From: Peribacillus muralis
GTDB taxonomy: Bacteria; Bacillota; Bacilli; Bacillales; DSM-1321
Assembly: GCF_001645685.2 (NCBI RefSeq)
Contig: NZ_CP017080.1
Span: 191,001-255,000, forward strand
Direction: 5' to 3'
DNA: 64,000 bases
The notes below the pieces were generated by a model, which saw only the letters and a program-made list of their open reading frames with translations, was not told where the DNA came from and ran no database searches. The position numbers and the translations under genes are program-made. Every line of letters starts with the position of its first letter. Position 1 is the stretch's first letter. Positions 33,697 to 45,240 of the stretch are shown here, piece after piece.

Positions 33697-36600
33697 GTGC
33701 TTAATATTCAGGATCAAGATGTGCGCTGGAAGTTGACCGGCGCACAATCCGGTATCTGGTTCGCTCAGCAGCTGGAGCCGGACAACCCGATATATAACAC
33801 AGGGGAATACATAGAAATAGCTGGACAGATCGATATCTTGCATTTTGAACAGGCACTGACGCAGGCGGTCAAGGAGGCCGAGTTTTTACATGTCCGTTTT
33901 GGCGAGGATTATGATGGACCGTTTCAAATGAGCGGCGAATCGCTTGATTTTCCTTTTACTTTCATGGACTTAAGCGAAGAGGAAAACTCCAAGGACAAGG
34001 CCATTCAATGGATGAAAGAAGATTTGGCCCATCCGATAGACTTGAAAAATGACCCGCTCTTCAATCAAGTTTTATTCAAGGTCGATTCGGACAGCTTTTT
34101 CTGGTATCAACGCATTCACCATATTGTTATGGATGCATTTGGATTTTCCCTTATCTCACAACGCGTAGCCAAATTATATACGGCACTTCAAAAAGGGGTA
34201 AATGTGAACGAAGCTGCTTTTTCCCCTTTACATACACTGCTTGAGGAAGATAAGGCATATAGGAATTCCGAAAAGTTCGAAAGTGATCGCCAGTTTTGGC
34301 TAGAACGTTTTGCCGATCAGCCGGAGGTCATGAGCCTAGCTGATCGAGCGCCAAGGACCTCAAAAGGCTTTCTTAGTAAAACGGGTTATTTATCATCTTC
34401 CGCTACACAAGCGTTAAAAGCGAATGCTCATAAATATTCGGGAAGCTGGCATGAAGTGGTGATTGCAGTGACGGCCGTTTATGTGAACCGTTTGACAGGC
34501 TCGGAGGACGTCATCCTCAGCTTACCGATGATGGGACGGTTAGGGTCATCCTCATTGAACATCCCTAGTATGGTCATGAATCTGTTGCCGCTGCGGTTAT
34601 CTGTACAGTCTGAGATGAGCTTTAAAGAATTGGTGCAGCAGGTTTCCAAGGAAGTCCGCACCATCCGCCGCCATCAAAACTATCGCCATGAAGAATTGCG
34701 CCGTGACCTTAAATTGCTGGGTGATAACCAGCGTTTATTCGGACCGCAGATAAATGTCATGCCTTTTGACTATGGACTTGATTTTTCAGGAAGCAAGGCG
34801 ATCACACATAAGCTTGCCACCGGTCCCGTCGATGATTTGTCGATTAACATCTATGACAAGTCTGATGGAAAAGGGCTGAGGATCGATATAGATGCGAACC
34901 CGGAAGTATATAGCACTGAAGATTTAGGTGCTCATCATGCACGTTTTATCCGTTTTCTTGAAAAGGTTGCGATTGCAGAGGAAGATCGATCGATCGGGGA
35001 AGTTGAACTCCTATTGCCTGAGGAGCACCAGCAGGTCCTGCTTGAATGGAATCAAACGGAAACGGAGCTCCCAACTGGACTTTTACCTGGATTATTCGAG
35101 GAACAAGTGCGAAAAACCCCAGATTGGACAGCTGTAATCGATGAAAATACGGTTCTTACATATAAGGATTTAAACAGGCGGGTCAATCAACTCTCACACC
35201 TCCTTTTGGAAAGGGGTATGGGACCTGAGAAATTCGTGGCCATCGCTTTGACGCGTTCGGTGGATATGGTCATTTCCATGTTGGCTGTGTTAAAAACCGG
35301 AGCGGCTTATTTACCTATCGACCCGGATTATCCATCAGATCGAATCGAATTCATGCTTGAGGATGCCAGGCCTGCAGCAATCGTAACGAGTAAAGGGATT
35401 TCCTTGAAACTAACGGATGCCAAAGGAGCGGAGCGCATCTTATTGGATGAGGAAGAGACCATTCTTGCGCTAGCGAAACAGCCGGATGTAAATGTGGAAG
35501 ATGAAAAAAGGAAGGGAATGATGTCCCCGCTTAACCCGGCTTATATGATTTATACTTCGGGTTCTACAGGGAAGCCAAAAGGTATCGTGATTCAATCGCA
35601 AAGTCTTATTAATTTCCTTTATTCAATGCAGAGCGAATTTTCTTTGGATCATCGCGATCGTCTCCTGGCTGTTACAACCATTGCTTTTGATATATCCGGT
35701 TTGGAAATCTTCCTGCCACTTTTGAATGGGGCAAGCTGTGTCATTGCCGCTAAGGAAACGATTCAAGATCCCAAAACCTTGTCCGAGATGATCGTTCAGC
35801 ATGAAATAAGCATCATGCAAGCCACACCAACGCTTTGGCATTCACTTGTAGCGAATTATCCTGATGTGATAAAGAATTTCCGGGTGTTAGTTGGTGGAGA
35901 GGCACTTTCAATCAGCCTGACAAACGATTTACATGAATTAGGATGTGAAGTGACGAATCTGTACGGACCGACGGAAACGACGATATGGTCTTCAGCCATT
36001 ACCCTTGATCCTGAACAGAGCGGTATGCCCTCGATCGGCAAGCCACTTTGGAATACACAGGTATTTGTGCTGGATGCAGCTTTGAAACCCGTTCCTAAAG
36101 GGACTGTAGGGGAATTATATATTGCGGGTATAGGGCTTGCGCGAGGATATTTAGGCCGCCCGAACTTAACTGCTGAGCGGTTTGTCGCTAATCCATATGG
36201 TCCAAAGGGCAGCCGCATGTATCGTACCGGCGATCTTGTTCGTTGGCGCGGTGATGGCACACTGGATTATATCAGCCGTGCCGATCATCAAATCAAAATA
36301 AGAGGGTTCCGCATTGAACTTGGGGAAATCGAAGCCAGGCTTACCCGACATCCTGACGTCGAGCAGGCTGCAGTCATCGTACGCGAAGATCAGCCGGGGG
36401 ATAAACGGATCGTTGCCTATATCGTTCCTTCTTTGGGCGTGACGGCCGATGTTGTGGAAATTCGGGAATTTGCAGGCCATGTCTTGCCGGAATACATGGT
36501 CCCATCCGCTATCGTTGAACTAGAGGAGCTGCCATTGACTCCAAATGGAAAGCTTAACAGGAAGGAATTGCCTGCGCCTGATCTTTCTGCACTTGTTTCC

Positions 36601-39600
36601 GAACGTGCTCCAAGAACACCGCAGGAGGAAATCGTCAGCGATCTTTTCGCCGAGGTTCTGGGCCTTTCGCGGGTCGGTATCGATGATAGCTTCTTTAATT
36701 TAGGCGGTCACTCCCTTCTTGCCTCGACTTTGATGGCGAGAATAAGAGATACATTCGGAGTTGAAATAGGCATTGGCAAATTGTTTGAGACACCGACCGT
36801 TTCCGGTCTTGTCAAACAGCTTTCCAACGGGAGAAGTGCACGGCTGCCTGTTAAAAAGGCATCAAGGCCAAAACAGGTACCCCTTTCCTTTGCACAGAGG
36901 CGATTATGGTTCCTTCATAGTCTGGAAGGTCCTAGCCCGACGTATAACATTCCGCTCGTGGTTGAATTGTCCGGTGAAATTGATACCGGGGCACTCGAAG
37001 CCGCGCTCAATGATGTAGTCGAGCGCCATGAATCTTTGCGTACGCTCTTTCCCGTTACCTCGGGTACAGCGCATCAATATGTGCTAGACCCTTCCGAGGC
37101 GCAGGTGGAATTATTGGTATCGCATATTAACGAGGCAGAGCTTGAAGCGGAAATCGCTACCGCTACGAGATATAGTTTCAATCTTGCAAAAGAACCAGCC
37201 ATTTGTGCCCAGCTTTTCACAATGGCCGCTGACAAGCATGTATTGGTTTTATTATTACATCATATTGCAGGAGATGGATGGTCGCTAACACCGCTTACTC
37301 GCGATTTGACCGCAGCTTATGCGGCGCGAATTAATGGTGCCGAACCGAACCTGCCGCCGCTGCCTGTACAGTATGCCGATTATGCACTCTGGCAGGAGAA
37401 CCTTTTAGGAAGCGAAAGTGATGAAGCCAGTTTAGCCAATGAACAAATCGAATATTGGAAAGAGGTATTAGCCAACCTGCCGGATCAATTGGAATTGTCT
37501 ACCGATTTTCCACGGCCACTGGAATCCAGCTACCGAGGGGATACGATTGATTTTTCGATAGATCCCGACATGCATCGGCGGTTATTGGATTTGGCTCGTG
37601 AAAATGGCGTCAGCTTATTCATGGTATTGCAATCCGGTCTGACTGCACTTCTCACTCGCCTTGGCGCCGGTAATGATATACCGATCGGAAGTCCGATAGC
37701 GGGTCGCAGTGATGATGCTTTAAGCGACTTGGTAGGGATGTTCATCAACACCTTGGTGTTACGTACGGATACTTCAGGTGATCCTACATTCCGGGAGCTT
37801 CTTGATAGGGTGCGGAGGGTCAATTTACATGCTTATGAGCATCAGGACCTGCCGTTTGAGCGACTGGTGGAAGTGCTGAATCCAGTCCGTTCACGTTCTA
37901 GGCATCCGTTATTCCAGATCATGCTTGCCCTGCAGAATACACCAGATCCTAAATTGGAGCTTCCAGGAGTTCAATCCAATCTGAAGTTATACAGCGTAGG
38001 TGCTTCAAAATTCGATTTGACGCTGGAATTCCGTGAAGTGCATGCTGAAAATGGCAGTCCGGATGGAATCAGCGGATTCCTTGAATATAGTACAGATCTC
38101 TTTAAACGTGATACTGCCGAAATGCTGATATATCGATTATTAAAGTTATTGGACGGCGCCCTTTCGGAACCCGATCAGCATATAGGGCATTTGGATATAC
38201 TGGCTCCTGAAGAACGTCAAAAAATCCTTGTCGACTGGAATGGAAGGTCCGACGAGATAGAGCAAGCAAGTATACCTTCTATGCTTGAGCAACAGGTGAG
38301 AAAGTATCCGCACCATATTGCTTTGGTATATGGAGAGACTTTCTTGACATATGAAGAGGTAAACAAAAAGGCGAACAAGCTTGCCCACCTGCTCATTGCA
38401 AAAGGGGTAGGACCGGAGCAATTCGTCGCATTGGCCATGCCTAGATCATTGGAAATGGTTGTAGGATTGCTGGCCGTACTCAAGGCAGGAGCCGCCTATT
38501 TACCTTTGGACCCGGAATATCCAGCAGATCGGTTATCGTTCATGCTCTCTGATGCGCAGCCTGCATGTGTTCTGACGGATTCGAGTGTAGCTTCGAAGCT
38601 ACCTGAGATGACTGGTATCAGGCAAATCATCCTGGATGAAGCGAGTACCCTTGAAGAATTGGAGCATCATTCGCCACTCAATCCAACGGATGTTGATCGC
38701 ATCCGGCCGTTATCGCCGCTAAATTCAGCGTATATTATCTATACTTCCGGTTCAACCGGTGTACCAAAAGGGGTTGTCGTTCCGCACCAGAATGTAATCA
38801 GACTTTTTGGGTCGACGCAGCATTGGTACGATTTCGATTCCAAAGATGTGTGGACGATGTTCCACTCCTATGCATTTGACTTTTCGGTCTGGGAAATTTG
38901 GGGAGCGTTACTTCACGGAGGCAAGCTTGTTGTCGTTCCGCACTCGATCAGCCGATCACCAATGGAATTTTTACAGCTATTGGTTAAAGAAGGAGTAACG
39001 GTACTGAATCAGACTCCATCGGCATTTTATCAATTGATGCAGGCTGATCGGGAAATGCCTGAAATCGGGCAGCAACTTGCTTTACGCTACGTGATTTATG
39101 GCGGAGAGGCACTTGAACTAAGCCGTTTGGAGGATTGGTATAGCCGTCATCCGGAAAATGCACCATATCTCATCAATATGTATGGAATAACCGAAACGAC
39201 CGTCCATGTGAGCTATCTAGAGCTTAATCGTGATATTACATCCATAAAAGCCAATAGCCTCATTGGCCGTGCGATACCCGATCTTGGGGTGTATGTGCTG
39301 GATGCCGTCTTACAGCCGGTTCCGCCAGGGGTAGTGGGGGAACTCTATGTTTCCGGACCTGGTCTTGCTCGTGGTTATTTAGGACGCCCTGGCTTGACGG
39401 CGGACCGTTTTGTTGCCAACCCATTCAGTTCATCAGGTGACAGGATGTACCGTACTGGAGATTTGGCTCGCTGGCGCGAGGATGGCTCATTGGATTATAT
39501 GGGGCGTGCCGATCATCAAATCAAAATCCGCGGATTCCGGATTGAATTGGGTGAAATCGAGGCGACGGTTGCACAGCATTCGGATATTGAACAAGTTGCG

Positions 39601-40896
39601 GTCGTGGTTCGTGAAGATAACCCTGGTGATAAACGATTGGTCGCATATGTCGTACCGGCTGCAAATGTGACCCTCGATCCTGCACATGTACGCCGTTACG
39701 TTGCTGAAGGTTTGCCTGATTACATGGTCCCTTCCGCGTTCGTTGAAATGGAAGAACTGCCATTGACACCGAATGGTAAGTTGGACCGCAAGGCATTGCC
39801 TGCGCCGGAATTCGGTGCCGTCCAATCGGGGCGCGGGCCGAGAACGCCGCAGGAGGAGATTCTTTGCGATCTATTCATGGAGGTTCTCGATTTGCCTCAG
39901 GTCGGAATAGATGATGGATTCTTCGATCTTGGCGGTCACTCGCTGCTTGCTGTCCACTTGATGAGTAAAATCCGTGAAGCTCTTGGTGTCGAGCTTAGTA
40001 TTGGTAACTTATTCGAAGCTCCGACTGTTGCGGGCCTAGCAGAACGATTGGAAATGGGTACAAGCCAAAGTGCATTGGACGTCCTGCTGCCGCTTAGGAA
40101 AAATGGGAAGGAACTTCCGTTGTTTTGTGTACATCCGGCAGGCGGTCTTAGCTGGTGCTATGCTGGATTGATGACTGCACTTGGACCTGATTATCCTATT
40201 TATGGGTTGCAAGCACGAGGCATAGCTCAGAAAGAACCATTCCCGAAAACGTTGATTGAAATGGCTGCCGACTATATTGAACAGTTACGGACGATCCAGC
40301 CAAAAGGGCCTTACCATCTATTGGGTTGGTCCCTGGGAGGCAATGTCGTTCATGCAATGGCAACCCAACTGCAAAATGAAGGAGAGGACGTCCGTCTTGT
40401 TGCAATCCTGGATGCATATCCAAGTCATTTCCTGCCTATAAATGAGGCACCGGATGATGAAGAAGCTTTAATCGCACTACTTGCATTGGGTGGATACGAT
40501 CCTGATACGTTAGGGGACCAGCCATTGGATAATGCCAGTGCCATAGAAATCCTGCGTCGTGACGGAAGTGCATTGGCCAGTTTAGAAGAGGAAACGATCC
40601 TGAACCTGAAAGAGACTTATGTAAATTCGGTTCGGATCATGAGTGAGTATAAACCAAAAACCTTTAAAGGCGATGTGCTCTTCTTTAGGTCGACGATCAT
40701 CCCGGACTGGTTTGATCCGATTCACCCAGAGACATGGAGCCCATTCATTCATGGGGAAATTGAACAGCATAATATCGATTGCCGCCATAAGGATATGTGT
40801 CAGCCAGGACCGCTTGCTGAAATCGGTCAAGTGATTGCACATAAACTTTCCAATCTGAACAAGTCAGCCAAGATTAATGTAGGAGGAGATAACTGA
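33697..40896 (+). CDS. dhbF: Bacillibactin non-ribosomal peptide synthetase DhbF
   Basis: A 2399-residue, two-module synthetase. Domain order: C1 (about 10-440, HHIVMDA at 141-147), A1 (about 465-960, [10 protein letters not shown] from 620) and T1 (Ser1006 in LGGHSLL). Then C2 (about 1065-1490, HHIAGDG at 1188-1194), A2 (about 1515-2035, [10 protein letters not shown] from 1683), T2 (Ser2082) and thioesterase (about 2110-2385, Ser2212 in GWSLGG). The A1 pocket reads D-I-L-Q-L-G-L-I-W, the glycine code; A2 reads D-F-W-N-I-G-M-V-H, the threonine code. Both equal the DhbF codes, so the product is the cyclic DHB-Gly-Thr trimer. GTG start, AGGAGG nine bases upstream. Confidence 0.95.
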   Translation: MLNIQDQDVRWKLTGAQSGIWFAQQLEPDNPIYNTGEYIEIAGQIDILHFEQALTQAVKEAEFLHVRFGEDYDGPFQMSGESLDFPFTFMDLSEEENSKDKAIQWMKEDLAHPIDLKNDPLFNQVLFKVDSDSFFWYQRIHHIVMDAFGFSLISQRVAKLYTALQKGVNVNEAAFSPLHTLLEEDKAYRNSEKFESDRQFWLERFADQPEVMSLADRAPRTSKGFLSKTGYLSSSATQALKANAHKYSGSWHEVVIAVTAVYVNRLTGSEDVILSLPMMGRLGSSSLNIPSMVMNLLPLRLSVQSEMSFKELVQQVSKEVRTIRRHQNYRHEELRRDLKLLGDNQRLFGPQINVMPFDYGLDFSGSKAITHKLATGPVDDLSINIYDKSDGKGLRIDIDANPEVYSTEDLGAHHARFIRFLEKVAIAEEDRSIGEVELLLPEEHQQVLLEWNQTETELPTGLLPGLFEEQVRKTPDWTAVIDENTVLTYKDLNRRVNQLSHLLLERGMGPEKFVAIALTRSVDMVISMLAVLKTGAAYLPIDPDYPSDRIEFMLEDARPAAIVTSKGISLKLTDAKGAERILLDEEETILALAKQPDVNVEDEKRKGMMSPLNPAYMIYTSGSTGKPKGIVIQSQSLINFLYSMQSEFSLDHRDRLLAVTTIAFDISGLEIFLPLLNGASCVIAAKETIQDPKTLSEMIVQHEISIMQATPTLWHSLVANYPDVIKNFRVLVGGEALSISLTNDLHELGCEVTNLYGPTETTIWSSAITLDPEQSGMPSIGKPLWNTQVFVLDAALKPVPKGTVGELYIAGIGLARGYLGRPNLTAERFVANPYGPKGSRMYRTGDLVRWRGDGTLDYISRADHQIKIRGFRIELGEIEARLTRHPDVEQAAVIVREDQPGDKRIVAYIVPSLGVTADVVEIREFAGHVLPEYMVPSAIVELEELPLTPNGKLNRKELPAPDLSALVSERAPRTPQEEIVSDLFAEVLGLSRVGIDDSFFNLGGHSLLASTLMARIRDTFGVEIGIGKLFETPTVSGLVKQLSNGRSARLPVKKASRPKQVPLSFAQRRLWFLHSLEGPSPTYNIPLVVELSGEIDTGALEAALNDVVERHESLRTLFPVTSGTAHQYVLDPSEAQVELLVSHINEAELEAEIATATRYSFNLAKEPAICAQLFTMAADKHVLVLLLHHIAGDGWSLTPLTRDLTAAYAARINGAEPNLPPLPVQYADYALWQENLLGSESDEASLANEQIEYWKEVLANLPDQLELSTDFPRPLESSYRGDTIDFSIDPDMHRRLLDLARENGVSLFMVLQSGLTALLTRLGAGNDIPIGSPIAGRSDDALSDLVGMFINTLVLRTDTSGDPTFRELLDRVRRVNLHAYEHQDLPFERLVEVLNPVRSRSRHPLFQIMLALQNTPDPKLELPGVQSNLKLYSVGASKFDLTLEFREVHAENGSPDGISGFLEYSTDLFKRDTAEMLIYRLLKLLDGALSEPDQHIGHLDILAPEERQKILVDWNGRSDEIEQASIPSMLEQQVRKYPHHIALVYGETFLTYEEVNKKANKLAHLLIAKGVGPEQFVALAMPRSLEMVVGLLAVLKAGAAYLPLDPEYPADRLSFMLSDAQPACVLTDSSVASKLPEMTGIRQIILDEASTLEELEHHSPLNPTDVDRIRPLSPLNSAYIIYTSGSTGVPKGVVVPHQNVIRLFGSTQHWYDFDSKDVWTMFHSYAFDFSVWEIWGALLHGGKLVVVPHSISRSPMEFLQLLVKEGVTVLNQTPSAFYQLMQADREMPEIGQQLALRYVIYGGEALELSRLEDWYSRHPENAPYLINMYGITETTVHVSYLELNRDITSIKANSLIGRAIPDLGVYVLDAVLQPVPPGVVGELYVSGPGLARGYLGRPGLTADRFVANPFSSSGDRMYRTGDLARWREDGSLDYMGRADHQIKIRGFRIELGEIEATVAQHSDIEQVAVVVREDNPGDKRLVAYVVPAANVTLDPAHVRRYVAEGLPDYMVPSAFVEMEELPLTPNGKLDRKALPAPEFGAVQSGRGPRTPQEEILCDLFMEVLDLPQVGIDDGFFDLGGHSLLAVHLMSKIREALGVELSIGNLFEAPTVAGLAERLEMGTSQSALDVLLPLRKNGKELPLFCVHPAGGLSWCYAGLMTALGPDYPIYGLQARGIAQKEPFPKTLIEMAADYIEQLRTIQPKGPYHLLGWSLGGNVVHAMATQLQNEGEDVRLVAILDAYPSHFLPINEAPDDEEALIALLALGGYDPDTLGDQPLDNASAIEILRRDGSALASLEEETILNLKETYVNSVRIMSEYKPKTFKGDVLFFRSTIIPDWFDPIHPETWSPFIHGEIEQHNIDCRHKDMCQPGPLAEIGQVIAHKLSNLNKSAKINVGGDN

Positions 40897-41117
40897 TGAC
40901 CAACCCTTTCGAGAATGAAAATGGCATCTACAATGTATTGATAAATGAAGAAGGTCAGCATTCCCTATGGCCCGCTTTTCTGGTTATTCCATCCGGCTGG
41001 TCCGTCATATACCGAGAGGAGAGCCGCCGGGCTTGCTTGGAGTACATTAGTACGAACTGGACGGACTTGCAGCCAAAAAGCTTGAAGCTAGTTGCCAGCA
41101 GTGATGGAACAAAGTGA
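40896..41117 (+). CDS. MbtH-like adenylation-domain activator
   Basis: A 73-residue MbtH-like protein. The invariant pattern is present: N-terminal 'NPFENENGIYNVLINEEGQ', then SLWPAFLVIPSGW, and the final 'YISTNWTDLQPKSL'. Such proteins bind adenylation domains and raise their activity; the partner here should be DhbF. The start ATG shares its A with the dhbF stop (TGATG), so the two are coupled. In B. subtilis the counterpart is ybdZ at the same position. Confidence 0.92.
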   Translation: MTNPFENENGIYNVLINEEGQHSLWPAFLVIPSGWSVIYREESRRACLEYISTNWTDLQPKSLKLVASSDGTK

Positions 41118-42571
41118 GAGCAAGGATGCAGCTTGATCCTAAATTAGTAGTGAGCATCGTTTATGTCATAGCGATGTTCATGGTTTCGATGGACGGGACG
41201 ATCGTCAATGTGATCCTTCCAACGATCAGTAAGGAATTTAACATCGAGCCTTCGTCGACGAGTGGAATCAACATCGGATATTTAGTAAGTCTGGCCGTAT
41301 TCCTCCCAGTTGCTGGTTGGCTTGGTGATCGCTTTGGCACTAAGAAAATCTTCTTGATGGCCTTGGGCGTCTTCACGGTCGCCTCCCTTTTATGCGGCTT
41401 CGCCAATGATCTGCAAACCTTGAACTTGTTCAGGGTTTTGCAGGGGGCAGGGGGCGGTATCCTGACACCAGTTGGAATGGCGCTTTTATTTAGAACATTT
41501 TCTCCAAAGGAGCGGCCTAAGGTTTCCCGGTCCCTTGTGCTTCCGATTGCCTTTGCACCAGCCATTGGGCCTATAGTTGGCGGATTCTTTGCCGAGCAGC
41601 TGTCATGGCGCTGGTCGTTTTATATAAATGTTCCTTTCGGCATTCTCGTTTTACTATTCGGCTTGCTGTTTTTGAAGGAACATAAGGAGCCCTCCGCCGG
41701 TAGGCTGGACCTCCCGGGATTCTTGCTTTCGGCAGCTGGTTTTTCCATGCTGATGTATGCACTGAACGTGGGACCGACCAAAGGGTGGGTTTCCCCCGTT
41801 GTCCTGTATACAGGAATTGCTGGAGCCGTTCTTGTTTGCCTATTCATTCTACACGAGTTAAGAGTGGACAAACCGATGCTTGATTTGCGTTTATTATCCG
41901 ACCGATTATTTCGAACGTTGGGCATCATTTCTTTATTCTCAATGGCAGGCTTATTGGGCATGCTCTTTGTTTTTCCGCTAATGTACCAAAGTTCGCTGCA
42001 TGCTTCCGCTTTAGAAAGCGGCCTGACGACTTTTCCAGAAGCGCTAGGTTTGATGGTGTCATCGCGGCTGATGCCTTGGACCACCAAAAAAATGGGGATC
42101 CACCAAGTGATCCGGATAGGACTGCTTGGCACGATCGTCATATTTACACTAATAAGCCTTGTTGGACCGACAGCCAACCCGTGGTTCCTTCGTGCCTTAT
42201 TATTTAGCATCGGAATATGCTTGGGACACACGGTCGTAGCGGTACAATTCTCTACTTTCACGAATATCAACTCGGCTTCCATGGGAAGGGCAACCACATT
42301 GTTCAATGTGCAAAACCGGATTGGATCTGCCATTGGAGTAGCCATCCTGGCCAGCATTATCGGGGCAGTCGGCACGGGTACGGGAGCAAATGGCGGTTTG
42401 GAGGTTCACTTGGCTTCATATCAATTCGCCCTTCTCGGTTCCGCCTTTTTCCTCGTCGCAGCCCTAATGTTTGCGCTGCGCTTGAGGAAGGATGATTTCA
42501 AGGCAATCATGCCAGCAAAGGGTACGGCTGAATCCCATGATGTAAAACAGGTCAGAAGCGTTAGTGAGTGA
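41114..42571 (+). CDS. DHA2-type MFS transporter, probable bacillibactin exporter
   Basis: A 485-residue, roughly 14-helix MFS protein of the EmrB/QacA (DHA2) group. Motif A-like 'LGDRFGTKKIFLMAL' and the drug-antiporter motif C-like 'VLPIAFAPAIGPIVGGFFAEQ' are seen, with 'SMDGTIVNVILP' in helix 1. It overlaps the MbtH-like gene by four bases (GTGA), so it belongs to the dhb transcript. Context makes siderophore export its likely job; this is inference. The start could be GTG 41114 or ATG 41126; neither has a strong ribosome site. Confidence 0.85.
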   Translation: MRARMQLDPKLVVSIVYVIAMFMVSMDGTIVNVILPTISKEFNIEPSSTSGINIGYLVSLAVFLPVAGWLGDRFGTKKIFLMALGVFTVASLLCGFANDLQTLNLFRVLQGAGGGILTPVGMALLFRTFSPKERPKVSRSLVLPIAFAPAIGPIVGGFFAEQLSWRWSFYINVPFGILVLLFGLLFLKEHKEPSAGRLDLPGFLLSAAGFSMLMYALNVGPTKGWVSPVVLYTGIAGAVLVCLFILHELRVDKPMLDLRLLSDRLFRTLGIISLFSMAGLLGMLFVFPLMYQSSLHASALESGLTTFPEALGLMVSSRLMPWTTKKMGIHQVIRIGLLGTIVIFTLISLVGPTANPWFLRALLFSIGICLGHTVVAVQFSTFTNINSASMGRATTLFNVQNRIGSAIGVAILASIIGAVGTGTGANGGLEVHLASYQFALLGSAFFLVAALMFALRLRKDDFKAIMPAKGTAESHDVKQVRSVSE

Positions 42572-42610
42572 CTCATTCATTAGTCAGTCAGGGGATTTTA
42601 TTAAAGGGAA

Positions 42611-42633
42611 GGTCGCTGTATTATACAGTGACC
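42611..42633 (+). other. Hairpin between exporter and Sfp-type gene
   Basis: GGTCGCTGT with ACAGTGACC (one G-U), loop ATTAT, followed by TCCTATTCATTTTT. It could be a partial terminator or a stabilising 3' hairpin inside the operon. Confidence 0.4.
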
Positions 42634-42675
42634 TCCTATTCATTTTTGCTAGCAGCAGGGAGAAGAGGGAGAAGA

Positions 42676-43392
42676 ATGGTAGAGGTATATATATGTAAGT
42701 TGCCTGCAATGAGAGAGGGTGAGGCGCTGGATGAGCTGCTTACCCATGTTTCGACGGAAAGGCAACTTCGTCTGAAAAGATACCATAAGGTGGATGATGC
42801 ATACAGGTCCATAATAGGGGACTTGCTGCTGAAATTCATTTTGGAAAAACGGTACGGTTCATTAATGGGCGGTGTGGAAATTGAAACAAATTCATATGGA
42901 AAGCCTTTTTTATCCAAGCATCCAGCTATCCATTATAATATTTCCCATTCTGGTGACTATGTGGCTTGTGCCATACATGATAAGGAGGTTGGAGTGGATA
43001 TTGAGAAAACCGGTCCGTTTGATTTGGAGTTGGCTAAAGGTTTCTTTACAGAAGAAGAATATGGGCAGGTGTGGGAAGCGGGAGATAGACTTGCAGCTTT
43101 TTATGATATGTGGACCTTGAAGGAAAGCTATATCAAAGCGGTAGGTAAAGGATTATCCATCCCTTTACGCGATTTTAATGTGAGCAGGAATGGAATGGAT
43201 GACATTCAACTGACAGAGGTACATAGCAATAAACCAATAACTGATTATACCTGTAAACAATACAGGGTAGACAGCGAACATAGTCTTGCCGTTTGCGCGC
43301 ATCTGGGAAGTGCCGCAGGCTTCATGGATAAGCCCGTATATTTCACCTTTGAGAGAATCTGTGAGGGACTTAAACTAACCCCGAAAACATAA
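42676..43392 (+). CDS. sfp: Sfp-type 4'-phosphopantetheinyl transferase
   Basis: A 238-residue enzyme that adds phosphopantetheine from CoA to carrier domains; the natural targets here are DhbB Ser262 and DhbF Ser1006 and Ser2082. The family motifs are 'SHSGDYVACAI', 'VGVDIEKTG' (Mg2+ site) and 'DMWTLKESYIKAVGKGL' (W-x-x-K-E). I start at ATG 42676 behind AGAGGGAGAAG; the upstream open frame is hydrophobic and lacks a ribosome site. Being within the dhb locus keeps carrier activation with synthesis, unlike B. subtilis where sfp is beside surfactin. Confidence 0.88.
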   Translation: MVEVYICKLPAMREGEALDELLTHVSTERQLRLKRYHKVDDAYRSIIGDLLLKFILEKRYGSLMGGVEIETNSYGKPFLSKHPAIHYNISHSGDYVACAIHDKEVGVDIEKTGPFDLELAKGFFTEEEYGQVWEAGDRLAAFYDMWTLKESYIKAVGKGLSIPLRDFNVSRNGMDDIQLTEVHSNKPITDYTCKQYRVDSEHSLAVCAHLGSAAGFMDKPVYFTFERICEGLKLTPKT

Positions 43393-43507
43393 GTGACAAG
43401 GTGGTTTTCAGTTTTCATGAACATAAGATGAAAATCGGCTGACACTCCGCTATCTCCATTCGGCATGGCCTTTGGAAGTGGATACCAAACATTACGGGGG
43501 AATAAAC

Positions 43508-44869
43508 ATGCGGAATATACATATTGCACACGTCATCGAAAATAGTAAATTCAATTCTTTTCATCTTTCCGTTTTATTATGGTGCATTTTTCTCATTCTT
43601 TTTGATGGATTTGATTTAGTCGTTTATGGCGCCGTCATCCCGAGTTTAGGTGAAGCCTGGGGGACAGCTCCAAGTGTTTTAGGCATGATTGGAAGTTTAA
43701 CCTTGGTTGGCGGTCTTATCGGTTCACTTTTCTGTGGGATATTGGCAGATAAAGTGGGGAGGAAGGCAGTGATCATTATATGTGTCGCTCTTTTTGGCAC
43801 ATTCACTTTATTGACAGGTTTTGCAAAAGGTCCGGTTGATTTTGCCGTATACCGATTTATTGCAGGTCTCGGCCTGGGAGGGATTCCTCCGTTGTTGGTC
43901 GTCCTGACGTCCGAGTATTCACCAAAATCGATAAAAAACATGATGGTCGCCATCATGTTTAGCGGTTATTCGATAGGCGGCATTTTGGTGTCACTTTTAG
44001 GAATGAATGTGATTCCGGCCCTAGGTTGGAATTGGATGTTCTTCATCGGGGCGATTCCATTATTAGCAATCCCTTTTTTAATAAAGTTTTTACCGGAGTC
44101 TCTCTATTATTATGTTGAAAAAGGGGAATATAAAAAAGCCGGTGCAATAGTGAAGCGCTTGAACCCATCCTACGAACCGCAGGAAAACGATAGATTCGTA
44201 AACGGATTATCGACGACAGGCGTGCCGGTGGCCAAGCTATTTGAAAAGAGGCGAGGAAGATCGACCATCATGTTCTGGATTGCCTGTTTTATGGGGTTAT
44301 TAATGGTTTACGGATTAGGGACTTGGCTGCCTCAATTGATGGTGGAAGCAGGTTATCCGCTAAAGTCCAGCTTGCTTTTTCTTTTCAGCTTGAATATCGG
44401 GGCGATAATCGGATCGATTTGTGGTGGTTGGTTGGCAGACCGGATTGGATCGAAAAGGGTACTTATCAGTTTGTATACCTTTGGCGCCATTTGTTTAATC
44501 TTACTCGGCCTTAAACCAGGTACGGTCATTTTATATGTATTGGTTGCGGTTGCTGGAGCGGCCACGATCGGATCCCAAAACTTAAACAATGCTTTCATAT
44601 CAATCTTCTATCCGACTGATGTCAAATCAACAGCTCTAGGATGGGCCCTCGGGATTGGGAGGTTCGGTGCCATTCTGGGACCTGCGATGGGAGGCGTACT
44701 GATCGAGCTAAAGCTGCCCGTCTATATGAACTTCATTAGTTTCGCGATTCCGGCCGTGATTGCGGCAATAGCGATAAGTTTCATACAGGTGAAGTATAAA
44801 AGCTCCGGGAACACTAAGGAATACGCTTTTGATAGTGAGTTCCGTCATCAATACGAAAAAATAGATTGA
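43508..44869 (+). CDS. AAHS-type MFS permease, probable aromatic acid transporter
   Basis: A 453-residue, 12-helix MFS protein of the aromatic acid:H+ symporter group. It shows the group's helix 1 'LFDGFDLVVYGAVIPSL', motif A 'GILADKVGRKAVII', 'PESLYYYVEKGEYKKA' before the central loop, and a second motif A 'GGWLADRIGSKRVL'. Relatives move benzoate, hydroxybenzoates, shikimate or nicotinate. It follows the sfp gene by 115 bp in the same direction, which raises the idea of 2,3-dihydroxybenzoate transport (inference). Start ATG 43508 behind GGGGGAA. Confidence 0.78.
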   Translation: MRNIHIAHVIENSKFNSFHLSVLLWCIFLILFDGFDLVVYGAVIPSLGEAWGTAPSVLGMIGSLTLVGGLIGSLFCGILADKVGRKAVIIICVALFGTFTLLTGFAKGPVDFAVYRFIAGLGLGGIPPLLVVLTSEYSPKSIKNMMVAIMFSGYSIGGILVSLLGMNVIPALGWNWMFFIGAIPLLAIPFLIKFLPESLYYYVEKGEYKKAGAIVKRLNPSYEPQENDRFVNGLSTTGVPVAKLFEKRRGRSTIMFWIACFMGLLMVYGLGTWLPQLMVEAGYPLKSSLLFLFSLNIGAIIGSICGGWLADRIGSKRVLISLYTFGAICLILLGLKPGTVILYVLVAVAGAATIGSQNLNNAFISIFYPTDVKSTALGWALGIGRFGAILGPAMGGVLIELKLPVYMNFISFAIPAVIAAIAISFIQVKYKSSGNTKEYAFDSEFRHQYEKID

Positions 44870-44914
44870 TAAAAGGTGCCCAACTATTAGATTTTATTAT
44901 ATGGAGGAAAGATA

Positions 44915-45166
44915 ATGGCACAATACAATTGCCTGATGTGCGGTCAGGAATTTAAAAGTTATAATGAAAATGCCAAATACTGTTCCCAAACTTGCAAAGG
45001 GACAGCCTATATAAAATATCAATGGAAGAAATGTGAACAATGTGGGGAAGAGTATAAACCAAGAAAGGCAAGCAGTAAATATTGTTCATTGGAATGCAGC
45101 AATATCGGCAGAAAAAATAAATCTGCCGATAAGCAATCGGATTGTATAAGCGTTCCATTTGAATGA
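44915..45166 (+). CDS. Small protein with two zinc-finger-like Cys clusters
   Basis: An 83-residue hydrophilic protein. It has two repeats of one pattern: CLMCGQEFKSYNENAKYCSQTC, and then CEQCGEEYKPRKASSKYCSLEC, with four Cys each. This suggests two treble-clef or zinc-ribbon knuckles. ATG start behind TATGGAGGAAAG, so it is well supported as a gene. Role unknown; nucleic-acid binding is possible. It may be the last gene of the upstream run or have its own promoter. Confidence 0.65.
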   Translation: MAQYNCLMCGQEFKSYNENAKYCSQTCKGTAYIKYQWKKCEQCGEEYKPRKASSKYCSLECSNIGRKNKSADKQSDCISVPFE

Positions 45167-45194
45167 ATGCCCCTTTATATCGATTAAATGGGAA

Positions 45195-45220
45195 TTAAAA
45201 AAGGGGCCTGTCCAGGCCCC
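45195..45220 (-). terminator. Terminator of the FtsH-like gene
   Basis: On the minus strand GGGGCCTG-GA-CAGGCCCC is followed by six T. The T-run on the plus strand is poor, so it mainly serves the minus gene. Confidence 0.75.
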
Positions 45221-45240
45221 TAATCTTGCAAGGTATGGTG

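Noticed and set aside
42568..42675. N-terminal extension of the Sfp-type protein
   Set aside because: The stretch contains a hairpin, lacks a ribosome site and is not found in the family; the ATG at 42676 is well placed.
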